Shown one piece after another: positions 8,350 to 16,679 of a DNA stretch of 64,000 nt. Made by a program: the position numbers and the translations under genes. How positions within the stretch are numbered: the first letter of the stretch is position 1; each line of letters starts with the position of its first letter. The DNA is from Methylobacterium brachythecii (GTDB lineage: Bacteria > Pseudomonadota > Alphaproteobacteria > Rhizobiales > Beijerinckiaceae), in contig NZ_JACIDN010000013.1 in assembly GCF_014196345.1 (NCBI RefSeq), forward strand, positions 1 through 64,000, written 5' to 3'. The notes beneath the pieces are model-generated. The model saw only the letters and a list, made by a program, of their open reading frames with translations, had not been told where the DNA came from and did not search any database.

Positions 8350-10431
8350 ATGAGCGACAGCACCGACCGCATCACCGGCCATGGTGGCGAGACGCATCAA
8401 AGGACCGATGCCGACCACCCGGTCCTGACGACCAACCACGGCGTTCCGGTCAGCGACAACCAGAACCAGCTCAAGGCGGGCCAACGCGGTCCTGTCCTGC
8501 TCGAGGACGAGGTCTATCGCGAGAAGATCAACCACTTCGACCACGAGCGCATCCCGGAACGCATCGTGCACGCCCGCGGCACTGGCGCCCACGGCTACTT
8601 CGAGTGCACCCAGTCGCTGTCCGACATCACACGGGCGGATCTCTTCCAGAAGAAGGGTCAGCGGACCGATGTCTTCGTCCGGTTCTCGACCGTTGCCGGC
8701 GGTGCGGGATCCGTCGACAATCCGCGCGACGTGCGCGGGTTCGCGGTCAAGTTCTACACCCGGGAGGGCAACTGGGATCTCGTCGGCAACAACATTCCGA
8801 TCTTCTTCATCCAGGACGCGATCAAGTTCCCCGACTTGATCCATGCGGCGAAGATGGAAGCCGATCGCGGCTATCCGCAGGCCGCGACAGCGCACGACAC
8901 CTTCTGGGACTTCATCAGCCTGATGCCCGAGACGACCCACATGGCCATGTGGATCATGTCTGACCGCACTTTGCCGCGCAGCTTCGCGACGATGGAGGGG
9001 TTCGGGATCCACACATTCCGCTTCGTGAACGGCGAGGGCAAATCCACCTTCGTCAAGTTCCACTGGAAGCCGAAGGCCGGCCTGGCGTCGACCATCTGGG
9101 ACGAGACCGTGAAGGTCGCGGGCGCGGATCCTGACTTCCAGCGGCGCGACCTGTTCGAGCGGATCGGACGCGGCGACTTTCCCGAGTGGGAACTCGGCGT
9201 GCAGCTCTTCGACGAAGAGTTCGCCAACAGCCAGCCCTACGACGTGCTCGACGCGACGAAAATCATCCCGGAGGAGGTGCTTCCGGTCCGGATTGTCGGG
9301 AAGCTCGTTCTCGATCGATACCCTGACAACTTCTTCGCCGAAACCGAGCAGGTTGCGTTCTGCCCGAGCCACATCGTGCCGGGGATCGACCACTCGAACG
9401 ATCCGCTCCTGCAGGGAAGGCTGTTCTCCTACCAGGACACGCAGATCAAGCGGCTCGGCACCACGAACTGGCACCAGCTTCCCATCAACCAGGCCAAGGG
9501 GCGAGAGGGTGGCTGCCCATATCTGAACATGCAGCGCGACGGGCACATGCAGATGCAGTTGCCTAAGGGGCGCGCCAACTATGAACCGAACAGCCTGCAT
9601 CTCGCCGGCGAGATCGGCGGCCCGCGGGAGGATCCAGAGAACGGGTTCAAGACGTTTCCATCCGAAGAACAGGGGCAGAAGCTGCGCATTCGCCCGGAAA
9701 GCTTTGCGGACCACTACAGCCAGGCGAGACTATTCTGGCGGTCGATGGATCCGGCCGAGCAGGCGCACATCGCATCGGCGTTCGTGTTCGAGTTGAGCAA
9801 GGTTTCTCTGGAGCATGTTCGCCTCGCGACGATGGCCAATCTGCGCAACGTCGATGAAGCCCTCGCCAAGAGGGTCGCCGACGGCTTGGCGATGGATCTG
9901 CCCGATGCGTCGCCGACCAGCGCGCCTGTGATCGACATGGAGCCCTCGCCGGCGTTGCGGGTCGTTCGTGGCCCTTTGGAGAAACATACCTTGGAAGGCC
10001 GTACGGTCGGGATCCTTCTGGCGGACGGCAGTGATGCGGGAGACCTGCAGAAGCTCAGGGATGCCGTCAAAAAGGCCGGCGGTCGTTCGATCACGATCGC
10101 GCCGAAGGTCGGCGCAGTCCCGCTATCGGATGGCACGAAGCTCAAGGCCGATGCGCAGTTGTTCGGTCAGCCTTCAGTGACCGTCGATGCCTGCGCCGTT
10201 CTCCTCGCGGAAGAGGCATGTGCGAAGCTGGTTAAGGAAGGCGCGGCCGTACAGTGGGTCATGGACGCGTTCGGCCATCTCAAGGCCATCGGTCACAATC
10301 CGGGAGCCCAGGCGCTTCTCGACAAGGCCGGCGTCGAGCCGGACGATGGTGTGGTCGAACTCGGCGCTTTCGTGAAGGCTGCGACGAAGCGTTATTGGGA
10401 CCGCGAGCCAAAGGTCCGGACGCTCGCCTAA
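8350..10431 (+). CDS. katE: Large-subunit catalase, HPII/KatE type
   Basis: A 693-residue catalase that decomposes H2O2 with heme. The catalytic residues fall at H74 (IVHARG), N147 (VGNNIPIFF) and proximal heme ligand Y361 (LFSYQDTQ). The spacings of 73 and 287 residues equal those of E. coli HPII (H128, N201, Y415). After about residue 500 there is a linker and then a C-terminal DJ-1/PfpI-like domain, which only the large clade-2 catalases carry. The N-terminus is about 54 residues shorter than HPII. It stands alone between the glycan cluster and the NHEJ genes, with a strong hairpin after its stop. Confidence 0.97.
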   Translation: MSDSTDRITGHGGETHQRTDADHPVLTTNHGVPVSDNQNQLKAGQRGPVLLEDEVYREKINHFDHERIPERIVHARGTGAHGYFECTQSLSDITRADLFQKKGQRTDVFVRFSTVAGGAGSVDNPRDVRGFAVKFYTREGNWDLVGNNIPIFFIQDAIKFPDLIHAAKMEADRGYPQAATAHDTFWDFISLMPETTHMAMWIMSDRTLPRSFATMEGFGIHTFRFVNGEGKSTFVKFHWKPKAGLASTIWDETVKVAGADPDFQRRDLFERIGRGDFPEWELGVQLFDEEFANSQPYDVLDATKIIPEEVLPVRIVGKLVLDRYPDNFFAETEQVAFCPSHIVPGIDHSNDPLLQGRLFSYQDTQIKRLGTTNWHQLPINQAKGREGGCPYLNMQRDGHMQMQLPKGRANYEPNSLHLAGEIGGPREDPENGFKTFPSEEQGQKLRIRPESFADHYSQARLFWRSMDPAEQAHIASAFVFELSKVSLEHVRLATMANLRNVDEALAKRVADGLAMDLPDASPTSAPVIDMEPSPALRVVRGPLEKHTLEGRTVGILLADGSDAGDLQKLRDAVKKAGGRSITIAPKVGAVPLSDGTKLKADAQLFGQPSVTVDACAVLLAEEACAKLVKEGAAVQWVMDAFGHLKAIGHNPGAQALLDKAGVEPDDGVVELGAFVKAATKRYWDREPKVRTLA

Positions 10432-10443
10432 ACTCGAAACATC

Positions 10444-10481
10444 GGGGCGAACGGCTTCTTGAGGAGAGGGTCGTTCGCCCC
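10444..10481 (+). terminator. Stem-loop after katE
   Basis: Perfect 10-bp inverted repeat GGGGCGAACG (10444-10453) and CGTTCGCCCC (10472-10481) with an 18-nt loop, starting 13 nt after the katE stop. There is no clear U-run, so it may be a weak terminator or an mRNA 3'-end stabiliser. Confidence 0.6.
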
Positions 10482-10511
10482 AAGGCCTTGCCGTCTTTGC
10501 CGGCGGCAGCA

Positions 10512-10811
10512 TCATGATCGGGCGAGATTTCTAAGGTGGTGGACGTCACGGAGGCCGCAGCCGCTGAAGGGTCGCATCTTCAATCCGCGTTCTTCCAACG
10601 TAGACGTCAGCTCAGCGCAGTCGGCTCCGAGATCGTCTGACACGACAGCTAAGACCGGCGTTTCTTCTTCAAGCCAAGCGGAGGCATTCGCGCAGTCCGA
10701 GAAGCCGAGTGGATCGTAGCCGCTCGCGATGAGCTTGTTGCAAGCGCTCGCTCGCTCCACGTCGGAATTGGCGACCACCATCGCGATTTGCCGAGGACGT
10801 CGAGCAAGCAT
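10512..10811 (-). CDS. Degenerate response-regulator-receiver-like protein
   Basis: A protein of about 99 residues with a receiver-like alternation of strands and helices: IAMVVANSDVERAS, then LIASGYDPLGF, then a VLAVVSDDLG strand end where the phospho-accepting Asp would sit. It stops before the last strands and helix of a full receiver (about 120 residues), and the conserved Lys/Thr region is missing. Its start overlaps the ku stop (TGATG, or GTGA with an alternative GTG at 10814), so it is translationally coupled to ku. A link to DNA repair is suggested only by position. Confidence 0.6.
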   Translation of the reverse strand: MLARRPRQIAMVVANSDVERASACNKLIASGYDPLGFSDCANASAWLEEETPVLAVVSDDLGADCAELTSTLEERGLKMRPFSGCGLRDVHHLRNLARS

Positions 10812-11716
10812 CACGCGGCCTTCTTGGTCTTGCGCGCGGCGGTCTTGCGGGCGGTGCTGCCGCCGGAGGAGCGGGCCGTGCCCTTGCCGGTGGCTTTCCG
10901 GCTCTCGGATTTCGGCGTCTCCGACTTCTCGGAGGCGATGCTGCGCTTTAGGGCCTCCATCAAGTTCACGACGTTGCCGGAGGCCTTGGCGCCCGAGGCT
11001 TTTGCGCCCTTGCTACCCTTGGCGGGCTTGGCGGCCTTGCCATTCACCAGCGCGACCAGCGCGCCTTCGTAGCGGTCCTCGAAGGTCTTGGGGTCGAACT
11101 TGCGGGCGGCGCGGTCGATCAGCTCCTCGGCGAGCGATCGCATCTCGTCGGTCGGCTTGCCGTCCGGCATGTCCTCGAAATAGGCCGTCGGAGAGCGGAT
11201 CTCGTCATGGTAGCGCAGCAGGGTGGCGAGCAAGCCTTTGCCGTACGGTTCGAGCAGGACGACCCGCTCGCGCTTGTAGAGCACCACGCGGCCGAGGCCG
11301 GCCATGCTCTTCTTCTTCATCGCGTCGCGGATGACCGCGAAGGCCTCTCGCGAGACCTTGTCCTCGGCGGCGAGGTAATATGGCCGGTCGAGATAGCGCT
11401 CGTCGACCTCGCTACGACGGCAGAACGCCTCGATGTTGATAGTGTGCGTGCTCTCGAGCGCGATCTCGTCGAGCTCGTCGCCCTCGATCGGCACCAGCTC
11501 GTCCTTGGCGACCTCGCAGCCCTTGATCTGGTCCTCCCGGTCGACCGGCTCCTCGGTCACCGAGTCCACGATTAGCTGCTTGATGCGGTTGCCCGTCTCG
11601 CGATTAATGGTGTGGCACTTGAGATGAGACGAGGTGCTCACGGCCGGATACAGTCCGACGGAGCAGGAAACCAGGGAGAGGCGAAGATGACCTTTCCAGT
11701 TGGCGCGGGCAGCCAC
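10811..11716 (-). CDS. ku: Non-homologous end-joining protein Ku
   Basis: A 301-residue bacterial Ku. The N-terminus (ARANWKGHLRLSLVSCSVGLYP) and the region with LKCHTINRETGNRI are family hallmarks of the ring-forming core that threads DNA ends. After about residue 215 comes a Lys/Ala/Ser-rich low-complexity tail, as in many alphaproteobacterial Ku proteins, where it contributes to DNA binding. It is divergent from ligD (start 11924), the usual Ku-LigD pairing. Ku holds broken ends and recruits LigD. Confidence 0.96.
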   Translation of the reverse strand: MAARANWKGHLRLSLVSCSVGLYPAVSTSSHLKCHTINRETGNRIKQLIVDSVTEEPVDREDQIKGCEVAKDELVPIEGDELDEIALESTHTINIEAFCRRSEVDERYLDRPYYLAAEDKVSREAFAVIRDAMKKKSMAGLGRVVLYKRERVVLLEPYGKGLLATLLRYHDEIRSPTAYFEDMPDGKPTDEMRSLAEELIDRAARKFDPKTFEDRYEGALVALVNGKAAKPAKGSKGAKASGAKASGNVVNLMEALKRSIASEKSETPKSESRKATGKGTARSSGGSTARKTAARKTKKAA

Positions 11717-11923
11717 GGCTCTCTCCAGTCTATCCGTAAGTCTAGATCTAGGCCGCGGCGATCGTCTTGAATCTCCGGGCGATTCCGCGACTCAACAGGA
11801 GTCTCTCTCGACTCGTTCCGTAGGACTTGATCCTGTGGATAACTTGGGATCGACTTGGTCGATATGCGTCTCGGCGGCCGTTGGTTGGAACGGCGCGGGG
11901 CGGTCTGCAGTTGCTCTGCTGGG
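11717..11923. promoter_or_regulatory. ku-ligD divergent promoter region
   Basis: A 207-base spacer between the starts of ku (-) and ligD (+). It must hold both promoters, but I could not pick out a convincing -35/-10 pair. An upstream in-frame ATG for ligD exists at 11864, but the residues it would add lack family similarity. Confidence 0.5.
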
Positions 11924-14422
11924 ATGGACAAGCTCCTCGAACCCTACCGCGCCAAACGTGATTTCACGCTCTCGTCCGAGCCGAGCGGCCGGGGCCGCCG
12001 TCGCGCCCGCAAGGGCCGGTTCGTGGTGCATAAGCACGACGCAAGGCGCCTCCACTACGACCTGAGGCTGGAGGTCGACGGCGTTCTCAAGAGCTGGGCG
12101 GTGACGCGGGGACCGAGCTTGGTGCCCTCCGACAAGCGCCTCGCCGTCGAGACCGAGGACCACCCGATCGAATACCTGCGCTGGGAAGGGACGATCCCCA
12201 AGGGCCAGTATGGCGGGGGTAGCATGATCGTCTGGGACACCGGCACCTGGATGCCGGTCGGCGACGTCGCGGCGGCCCTCGCGAAGGGGCACCTGGAATT
12301 CGCCCTCGACGGCGAGCGCCTCAAGGGATGCTGGCATCTCGTGCGGATGAAAGGCCGCGGCGGCGACAAGAAGCGGCCCTGGCTGTTGATGAAGGTCGAG
12401 GACGAGTACGCCCGCGCCAAGGGCGACGGCGACATCCTCGAAGAGCAGGAGATTTCCGTGCAGTCGGGCCGCACCAATGCCGAACTGGCAGCGAGCGGCG
12501 CGCTGAGGGCGGACCACAAGAGCCGCGCACGTGTTGCCAAGTCAGCCAAGGCGCCGGCGGCGAAATCTTCTGCGGGGAAGAAGGGTATCCTTCCACCCTT
12601 CGTCGAGCCGGCGCTCGCGAGCCTCGCCCCGGCGGCGCCGAGTGGCCCGGATTGGCTCTTCGAGATCAAGCATGACGGCTACCGCATCCAGGCGCGCATC
12701 GATGGAGGCAAGGTGCGGCTGCTGACCCGCTCCGGGCTCGATTGGACCGCGAAGTTCAAGCCGGTCGCCCAGGCCCTAAAGGCGCTGAAGCTGCCCTCCG
12801 CCCTGATCGACGGCGAGATTGTCATCGAGACCGCCAGCGGCGTGTCGAGCTTTTCGGCCCTCCAGAATGCCCTGATGACCGGCGAGATCGACTCGGCGAT
12901 TTTTTATGCCTTCGACCTACTCTACCTCGACGGCCGGGATCTGCGCGACCTGCCGCTCGTCGAGCGCAAGGATCTGCTGCAGCAGGCGCTCGACGATGTC
13001 GGCCCAGACAGCCGCATCCGCTTCAGCGAGCACCTCACCAAGGACGGCCCGGCCATGGCGCGGCATGCCTGCCAGCTCGGGCTGGAGGGGATCATCGCCA
13101 AGCGGGCGAGCGCGCCGTACCGCTCCGGCCGCAGCGATCACTGGCGCAAGGTGAAATGCACCTCGTCGCAGGAATTCGTAATCGGCGGCTATATGCCCTC
13201 GACCTCGGCGCCGCGCGCGGTCGGCTCTCTGATCCTCGGGATCCACGAGGGAGAAAAGTTCGTCCATGTCGGGCGCGTCGGCACCGGCTTCACGAATACG
13301 GTGGCGCGGGACCTCTGGAACGCGCTCGATCCGTTGCGGATCGATGCGCCGCCCTTCTCGGACCCGCTGCCGCCGCTGGCCAGGCGACACGCCAAATGGG
13401 TCGAGCCCAAGCTGGTCTGCGAGGTGACCCTGCGAGCCTGGACCAGCGACGGCCAGCTTCGCCATGCCTCCTTCAAGACCCTGCGCCCCGATGCGACAGC
13501 GGAAGAGGTCGTCCGCATGACCGAGCCTAAGCGTGCCCGGACGTCCAAGGGTTCGGCCAGAAAAACCAAGGCCGCCCCCCTGAGCGAGGTGCGGCTGACG
13601 CATCCCGACCGGGTGCTGTGGGACGATGTCGGCCTGACCAAGCAGGGCCTGTTCGAGTTCTACGCCGAGATCGCCGACCACATCCTGCCGCACATCGTCG
13701 ATCGGCCGCTGTCGCTGGTGCGGTGCCCGGACGGCCTCGGCTCCTGCTTCTACCAGAAGCACGGCTGGGCCGGCATGGATGCGGACCACCTGCATGTTGC
13801 CAAGGCCGGTGACGACAGCGTCGTCGTGGTGCACGACCGCGACGGCCTGCTCGCGCTGGTTCAGTCGAGCGTGCTGGAGATCCATCCTTGGGGCGCGACG
13901 CTGGACGATCCCGATAGACCGGACCGCCTGGTCTTCGACCTCGATCCCGGCGAGGGCGTCGGCTGGGCCGATCTCGTCGCTGGCGCCGAGACCGTCCGCG
14001 AGCGGCTCGATGGGCTCGGTCACGCCGCCTTCGTGAAGACTACCGGTGGCAAGGGGCTACACGTCGTGGTGCCGCTGGCGCAGAAGGCCGGCTGGGACGA
14101 GGCCAAGACGTTTTCCAAGCGCATCGCTACCGAGCTGGCCAAGGACGATCCGGACAGCTTCGTCGCGACCGTCTCCAAGCGCGCCCGGGAGGGCCGCATC
14201 TTCGTCGATTACCTGCGCAACCAGCGCGGCGCGACAGCGGTCTCGGTCTTTTCGACGCGCGCCCGGCCGGTTGCGCCGGTCTCGGTGCCGGTAGGCTGGG
14301 ACGAGTTGCCGTCCCTCGGCTCGGGCAGCCGCTTCACGGTCGAAAATCTGTCGAGCCGGCTCAACGTCATCAAGCGTGATCCCTGGGCGACCCTCGCAAA
14401 TGCGGCGAAGCCGTTGAAATAG
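11924..14422 (+). CDS. ligD: Multidomain DNA ligase D (PE-Lig-Pol)
   Basis: An 832-residue enzyme. The N-terminal 3'-phosphoesterase domain (about 20-190) includes FVVHKHDARRLHYDLRLE. The central ATP-dependent ligase has motif I KHDGYR with the adenylated lysine at K249, then DGEIV and IIAKR further on and an OB-fold. The C-terminal primase-like polymerase (from about residue 557) carries the metal-binding pair D672/D674 in VFDLDPG. This PE-Lig-Pol order is that of Pseudomonas LigD; mycobacterial LigD has Pol first. A Lys/Ala-rich linker separates the PE and ligase domains. It fills gaps and seals ends with Ku during NHEJ. The ATG at 11924 gives the family-typical start. Confidence 0.96.
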   Translation: MDKLLEPYRAKRDFTLSSEPSGRGRRRARKGRFVVHKHDARRLHYDLRLEVDGVLKSWAVTRGPSLVPSDKRLAVETEDHPIEYLRWEGTIPKGQYGGGSMIVWDTGTWMPVGDVAAALAKGHLEFALDGERLKGCWHLVRMKGRGGDKKRPWLLMKVEDEYARAKGDGDILEEQEISVQSGRTNAELAASGALRADHKSRARVAKSAKAPAAKSSAGKKGILPPFVEPALASLAPAAPSGPDWLFEIKHDGYRIQARIDGGKVRLLTRSGLDWTAKFKPVAQALKALKLPSALIDGEIVIETASGVSSFSALQNALMTGEIDSAIFYAFDLLYLDGRDLRDLPLVERKDLLQQALDDVGPDSRIRFSEHLTKDGPAMARHACQLGLEGIIAKRASAPYRSGRSDHWRKVKCTSSQEFVIGGYMPSTSAPRAVGSLILGIHEGEKFVHVGRVGTGFTNTVARDLWNALDPLRIDAPPFSDPLPPLARRHAKWVEPKLVCEVTLRAWTSDGQLRHASFKTLRPDATAEEVVRMTEPKRARTSKGSARKTKAAPLSEVRLTHPDRVLWDDVGLTKQGLFEFYAEIADHILPHIVDRPLSLVRCPDGLGSCFYQKHGWAGMDADHLHVAKAGDDSVVVVHDRDGLLALVQSSVLEIHPWGATLDDPDRPDRLVFDLDPGEGVGWADLVAGAETVRERLDGLGHAAFVKTTGGKGLHVVVPLAQKAGWDEAKTFSKRIATELAKDDPDSFVATVSKRAREGRIFVDYLRNQRGATAVSVFSTRARPVAPVSVPVGWDELPSLGSGSRFTVENLSSRLNVIKRDPWATLANAAKPLK

Positions 14423-14449
14423 TCGATAACCGAAGTCGAGCCGGCAATT

Positions 14450-14503
14450 GGCCGAAAGCGGAACTACCGGTTTCAAGGCCTCTGGTTTGGATAGCGGACA
14501 TTG
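14450..14503 (+). repeat. Dispersed intergenic repeat, copy 1
   Basis: A 54-bp element opening with GGCCGAAAGCGGAAC and closing with GATAGCGGACATTG exactly 40 nt after the start. The same two blocks at the same 40-nt offset recur at 22254-22307 and, more degenerate, at 54149-54202. The rest of the 14423-14727 spacer shows no gene. Confidence 0.6.
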
Positions 14504-14727
14504 TCCGTTGAAACAGATTTGCAGAGGGCGTTGAGGCAGACGCTGCGCGGGGGGCGTTCCTCAAGGCGGCGCTCTGCTCCTTGCCGATCACGCCGTACTT
14601 TATGCCGTGATAGGCAACGAGTCCCGAATTGCGAAAAGTTCGGCTGGGGAGGCTTTCGGTGCTCGGCCATCGGTAGCCGTCCGGGCGCGCTCCTCTAGAA
14701 TGGCCGTTCGAGTGGAAGGATGCATCG

Positions 14728-15882
14728 GTGAAGGATACGCCGAACAAGACTTGGCGCGTCGGCGTGCTGTTCTCGCGCAGCGGCGTCAGCGGTGTTACGG
14801 AGACCGAGCACTTCCTCGGCACCGCGCTCGCGATCGAGGAGATCAACCGCAGCGGTGGCATCCTCGGGCGGCAGATCGAACCGGTCTGCTACGATCCGGG
14901 CGGTGAGACGGACGCCTACCGCGTCCTCGCGCGACGGTTGCTCACGGAAGACGGCGTCGAAGTCGTGTTCGGATGCTCGCTATCCGCCAGCCGCAAGGCC
15001 GTCCTGCCGATCATCGAGCGGCATAACGCGCTCCTGTGGTATCCGTCGATCTACGAGGGGTTCGAATATTCTGAGAACGTCGTCTACACCGCTGCGACGC
15101 TCAACCAGAACGTCTTCGCCCTGGCCGACTTCCTGATCCAGGAATACGGGCCGCGGATCTTCATCGTCGGCTCCGACTACATCTATCCACGCGAATCCAA
15201 TCGTGTGATGCGCGACCTGATCGAGGCGAAGGGTGGCGTGATCGTCGGCGAGCTCTATGCGCCGCTCGATGGCGACCAGGATGCCCACGACCGGCTGATC
15301 GAGGAGATCGCACGCGCCGCGCCGGACGGGGTCTTCTCCACTGTGGTCGGCCGCGGGGCCGAGCGGCTCTACGACAGCTACGCCGCGGCCGGTTTCGACC
15401 GGTCCCGCCGGCCGATCGCCAGCCTCACCATGTCGGAAGGGCAGATCCGGAAGATCGGGCCGGAGAAATGTGACGGCCACGTCCTCGCCGCGCATTATTT
15501 CCAGGCGCTCGACGGCGACGACAATGCGCGTTTCGTGTCGGCCTTCCGGGAACGGTTTGGGCCGGAACAGGTCACGAGCATGTGGTCGGAGACGGCCTAC
15601 GCCCAGGTCCATCTCTTCGGCCTCGCGCTCGCCCGCGCGGGCGTGCTCGATGCCGAGCCGCTGGGTCGGTCCGTGATGCGGCAGCGCTTCGATGCGCCGG
15701 AAGGCGAGCTGGGCTTCGACGCCGAGAACCGACACGCCTGGCTCACGCCCGGCATCGGGATTGCTCGGAGAGACGGGCAGTTCGACATCGTCTGGCGGGC
15801 GCGACGCCCGGTGCGGCCCGATCCCTATCTGGCCTCGTCGCGGTTCGAAACAAACTGGCTCGAAGAAGGCATTCGTCGTTGA
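14728..15882 (+). CDS. amiC: AmiC-like amide sensor protein
   Basis: A 384-residue type-I periplasmic-binding-fold protein without a signal peptide, so it is expected in the cytoplasm. It resembles AmiC, which binds amides and, when empty, holds the antiterminator AmiR inactive. Visible features are GVLFSRSGVSG at the ligand cleft, LAIEEINRSGGILGR, the WYPSIYEGFEYS loop and IVGSDYIYPRESNRVM, all typical of the AmiC/UrtA group. GTG at 14728 follows a good GGAAGGA ribosome site. Its stop overlaps the next gene (TTGA), as expected for AmiC-AmiR partners translated in equal amounts. Confidence 0.88.
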   Translation: MKDTPNKTWRVGVLFSRSGVSGVTETEHFLGTALAIEEINRSGGILGRQIEPVCYDPGGETDAYRVLARRLLTEDGVEVVFGCSLSASRKAVLPIIERHNALLWYPSIYEGFEYSENVVYTAATLNQNVFALADFLIQEYGPRIFIVGSDYIYPRESNRVMRDLIEAKGGVIVGELYAPLDGDQDAHDRLIEEIARAAPDGVFSTVVGRGAERLYDSYAAAGFDRSRRPIASLTMSEGQIRKIGPEKCDGHVLAAHYFQALDGDDNARFVSAFRERFGPEQVTSMWSETAYAQVHLFGLALARAGVLDAEPLGRSVMRQRFDAPEGELGFDAENRHAWLTPGIGIARRDGQFDIVWRARRPVRPDPYLASSRFETNWLEEGIRR

Positions 15883-16505
15883 GCGGAAAGCCCCGCAAGA
15901 TGCTCGACGATCTGCGCAGGGCCCGCGCCCTCGTCGTTCATCCGCGTGACGAGGAAGGCTCGGCGTTGGTGGATCAGCTTCGCCGGCTCGGTTGCGAGGT
16001 TTCGATCGCGTGGCCGCCGCCGGCGACGCTGCCTCCGGAGATCGACACGCTTTTCGTCCAGCTCGACGATCTCGACGTCACGCATCTGGTCGGGGCGATC
16101 GAGGAAATCCGTCCCGCCGTGATCGCGATCGTGACCTACGAGAGTCCGACCTCGCTCAACGCCCTCGTCGACTTCAACGCGCATGCGGTGCTGAACAAGC
16201 CGCTCAGGCCGCGCGGGGTGCTCAGCCAGTTCGCTTTAGCGTGGTACCGGCGTGGCTACGAGAACCGGCTCGCCAACAAGATCGAGAAGCTCGAGGAGAC
16301 CATGAAGGGGCGCCGGACGGTTGAAAAGGCTGTGCGCGTCATCACCGAGCTCAACGGGCTCGACGAGGAGGCCGCCTATCGCCTGTTGCGCGATCGCGCC
16401 ACGGGCGCTCGCATGACTCTGACGACCGTGGCGGAAAGCGTCGTCTCCGCGCATGAGGCGATGAGCGGCCTCGGCCTGAGTATTTCATTGGCGAAGCGCC
16501 CATAA
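15879..16505 (+). CDS. amiR: AmiR-like ANTAR transcription antiterminator
   Basis: A protein of about 208 residues with AmiR layout: a pseudo-receiver N-terminal domain (ARALVVHPRDEEG to about 125) with the AmiR-like IVTYESPTSL segment in place of a phosphorylation site, a coiled-coil (NRLANKIEKLEETMKGR) and a C-terminal three-helix ANTAR domain (LNGLDEEAAYRLLRDRA to VVSAHEAM) that binds paired RNA hairpins. The likely start is TTG at 15879, overlapping the amiC stop; it aligns with the AmiR N-terminus. ATG at 15900 is an alternative. Its probable RNA target is the leader at 16572-16663. Confidence 0.9.
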   Translation: MSGKPRKMLDDLRRARALVVHPRDEEGSALVDQLRRLGCEVSIAWPPPATLPPEIDTLFVQLDDLDVTHLVGAIEEIRPAVIAIVTYESPTSLNALVDFNAHAVLNKPLRPRGVLSQFALAWYRRGYENRLANKIEKLEETMKGRRTVEKAVRVITELNGLDEEAAYRLLRDRATGARMTLTTVAESVVSAHEAMSGLGLSISLAKRP

Positions 16506-16534
16506 CGCCGGCAATCGCTGGCGCGATTGTCGGC

Positions 16535-16562
16535 TTGCATCTCAGTCGACCGATGTTACTGT
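16535..16562 (+). promoter_or_regulatory. Candidate promoter for the amidase leader
   Basis: TTGCAT (16535-16540) and TACTGT (16557-16562) are separated by 16 nt, 30 bases after the amiR stop. A start near 16569 would place the whole hairpin leader in the transcript. The match to consensus is only moderate. Confidence 0.4.
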
Positions 16563-16571
16563 AAAGAGATA

Positions 16572-16663
16572 GGGCAGTGTTGCCCTGCAGCAGGATTGCT
16601 GCTCAACATCTTGGCTTTGAAGCCTCTGGATTGCGGACGATGTCCGCGGCCAGGGGCTTTTTT
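16572..16663 (+). promoter_or_regulatory. ANTAR-type antitermination leader
   Basis: Hairpins in order are: GGGCA/TGCCC (16572-16585); GCAGC-AGGATT-GCTGC (16587-16602), a 5-bp stem with a six-base loop starting with A; then GGC-TTTGAA-GCC (16613-16624), which can also fold as GGCTT-TG-AAGCC. The right arm of the last hairpin overlaps the left arm of the intrinsic terminator at 16622-16663, so the two cannot form together. Paired short hairpins with hexanucleotide loops, the second overlapping a terminator, are the known target of ANTAR proteins. An ANTAR gene lies just upstream, so induction by antitermination is the natural reading. Confidence 0.75.
16622..16663 (+). terminator. Conditional intrinsic terminator in amidase leader
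   Basis: Left arm GCCTCTGG (16622-16629) pairs with CCAGGGGC (16650-16657) with one G-U. Inside it GCGGAC/GTCCGC (16633-16638/16642-16647) adds six more pairs, and six Ts follow at 16658-16663. It lies 17 nt before the amidase ATG, not after a gene, so it is an attenuator. Confidence 0.85.
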
Positions 16664-16679
16664 GCGTTTTGGAGCTGTC

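Noticed and set aside
16517..16540. Possible sigma-54 promoter (TGGC...TTGCA) upstream of the amidase leader
   Set aside because: Spacing between the GG and GC elements is about 4 bases too long for a sigma-54 site; a sigma-70-type pair fits better.
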